From Citrobacter arsenatis (GTDB lineage: Bacteria > Pseudomonadota > Gammaproteobacteria > Enterobacterales > Enterobacteriaceae): DNA of 64,000 nucleotides. The notes beneath the pieces were generated by a model. It did not search any database. It was not told the origin of the DNA and saw nothing but the letters and a program-made list of their open reading frames with translations. Positions 63,217 to 64,000 of this stretch are shown in pieces (the stretch's first letter is position 1; the number at the start of each line of letters is the position of its first letter). Position numbers and translations under genes: made by a program. The stretch covers positions 4,774,001 to 4,838,000 of the forward strand of contig NZ_CP037864.1 of the NCBI RefSeq assembly GCF_004353845.1, in the 5' to 3' direction.

Positions 63217-63886
63217 GACTTACCTTCGCCAGTTCATTGCGCATTTCATCAATGACTTTTTTGTAGTCTGGTTGGTCGAAAATGGCAGAGCCTGCGACAA
63301 ACATATCTGCACCCGCTGCCGCGATTTCACCAATGTTGTTTACCTTGACGCCGCCATCCACTTCCAGACGGATATCATAGCCAGATTCATCAATGCGGCG
63401 ACGCACTTCGCGCAGCTTATCCAGCGTTTGTGGGATGAAGGACTGCCCGCCAAAGCCTGGGTTAACGGACATCAGCAGGATCACATCGAGCTTATCCATA
63501 ACGTAGTCCAGATAGCTCAGCGGCGTTGCCGGGTTGAATACCAGACCCGCTTTACAGCCATGTTCTTTGATCAGCTGTAAAGTGCGATCGACATGCTCAG
63601 AGGCTTCAGGGTGAAATGTAATGATGCTGGCACCAGCGGCGGCGAAGTCCGGGACAATACGATCGACCGGTTTCACCATCAGATGAACATCAATCGGAGC
63701 GGTGATGCCATATTTACGCAGCGATTTCAGTACCATCGGGCCGATGGTCAGGTTCGGTACGTAGTGATTGTCCATGACGTCGAAGTGCACGACGTCGGCA
63801 CCGGCAGTCAGTGCTCTCGCGGTGTCCTCACCCAGGCGGGCAAAATCAGCCGACAGAATTGAGGGGGCGATCAAATACTGTTTCAT
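63209..63886 (-). CDS. rpe: Ribulose-phosphate 3-epimerase
   Basis: TIM-barrel epimerase of the pentose phosphate pathway, 225 aa, starting MKQYLIAPSILSADFARLG. The metal ligands lie in HFDVMDNHYVPN, DVHLMV and LEVDGGVK. Translation coupled to gph by overlap, 17 bases after dam. Confidence 0.98.
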   Translation of the reverse strand: MKQYLIAPSILSADFARLGEDTARALTAGADVVHFDVMDNHYVPNLTIGPMVLKSLRKYGITAPIDVHLMVKPVDRIVPDFAAAGASIITFHPEASEHVDRTLQLIKEHGCKAGLVFNPATPLSYLDYVMDKLDVILLMSVNPGFGGQSFIPQTLDKLREVRRRIDESGYDIRLEVDGGVKVNNIGEIAAAGADMFVAGSAIFDQPDYKKVIDEMRNELAKVSHG

Positions 63887-63903
63887 CCGCTTCTCCTTGA
63901 GAA

Positions 63904-64000
63904 TTATTTCTTCGCAGGCGTTACAACTCCTGGTTTATACAGTGCCAGCAGTTCATTCACCTTTTTACGCGTGCCGCCATTGCTGCTAATGCTGCGCCGC
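63904..64000 (-). CDS. dam: Dam adenine methyltransferase (3' end only)
   Basis: Only the last 31 codons and the stop are in the window, the 5' part lying beyond the right edge. The tail ends NELLALYKPGVVTPAKK, the known C-terminus of Dam, which methylates GATC. It heads the downstream order dam-rpe-gph-trpS. Confidence 0.92.
   Translation of the reverse strand, partial: RRSISSNGGTRKKVNELLALYKPGVVTPAKK

Overview
The window is a stretch of enterobacterial core chromosome. It runs from rsmB-trkA-mscL through the alpha, spc, S10 and str ribosomal-protein operons, then bfr-bfd, tusBCD-yheO, fkpA/slyX/slyD, kefGB and yheS. After an accessory insert it continues with yheTU-prkB, yhfA/crp, yhfK, argD-pabA-fic-yhfG-ppiA, tsgA, nirBDC-cysG, yhfL and trpS-gph-rpe-dam. 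Gene order, protein lengths and REP/BIME sequences match the Escherichia/Salmonella/Citrobacter group. A complete malonate decarboxylase cluster, a short hopD-type prepilin peptidase in place of the E. coli gsp genes, and loss of the frl/yhf genes between yhfL and trpS fit Citrobacter or a near relative best; the genus is an inference. Both window edges cut genes (rsmB at its 5' end, dam to its last 31 codons).

Layout: 1-4.3 kb holds rsmB, trkA, mscL, arfA, zntR and yhdN. 4.4-18.3 kb is the minus-strand block of 28 translation/secretion genes, with visible promoters, leaders and terminators for the alpha, spc and S10 operons. 18.4-24.3 kb has the prepilin peptidase gene, bacterioferritin and its [2Fe-2S] reductase partner, and the str operon (rpsL-rpsG-fusA-tufA). 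24.3-33 kb holds tRNA thiolation, folding, potassium efflux and ABC-F genes.

33-44.5 kb is the accessory part. It comprises mdcR and the minus-strand operon mdcABCDEFGH (acyl-carrier malonate decarboxylase, prosthetic-group assembly, AEC transporter, malonyl transferase). Upstream lies a two-gene operon of a short PRPP-synthetase-like protein and a nicotinamide-phosphoribosyltransferase-like protein, divergent from an NrtR-type Nudix regulator. The spacer between them carries a perfect 11-bp-arm palindrome plus a weaker copy, in the right place to be NrtR operators. This NAD-related module is the most interesting content. The pair resembles both an NMN salvage pathway and the NARP1 NAD-rebuilding pair described from phages, and sequence reading alone cannot decide between them.

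44.6-64 kb is conserved core again, with CRP, FNR and NarL/NarP sites before crp, ppiA/tsgA and nirB, a Fic-YhfG toxin-antitoxin pair, and six REP/BIME clusters between genes. No tRNA or rRNA gene, CRISPR array, insertion sequence, integrase or prophage was seen.
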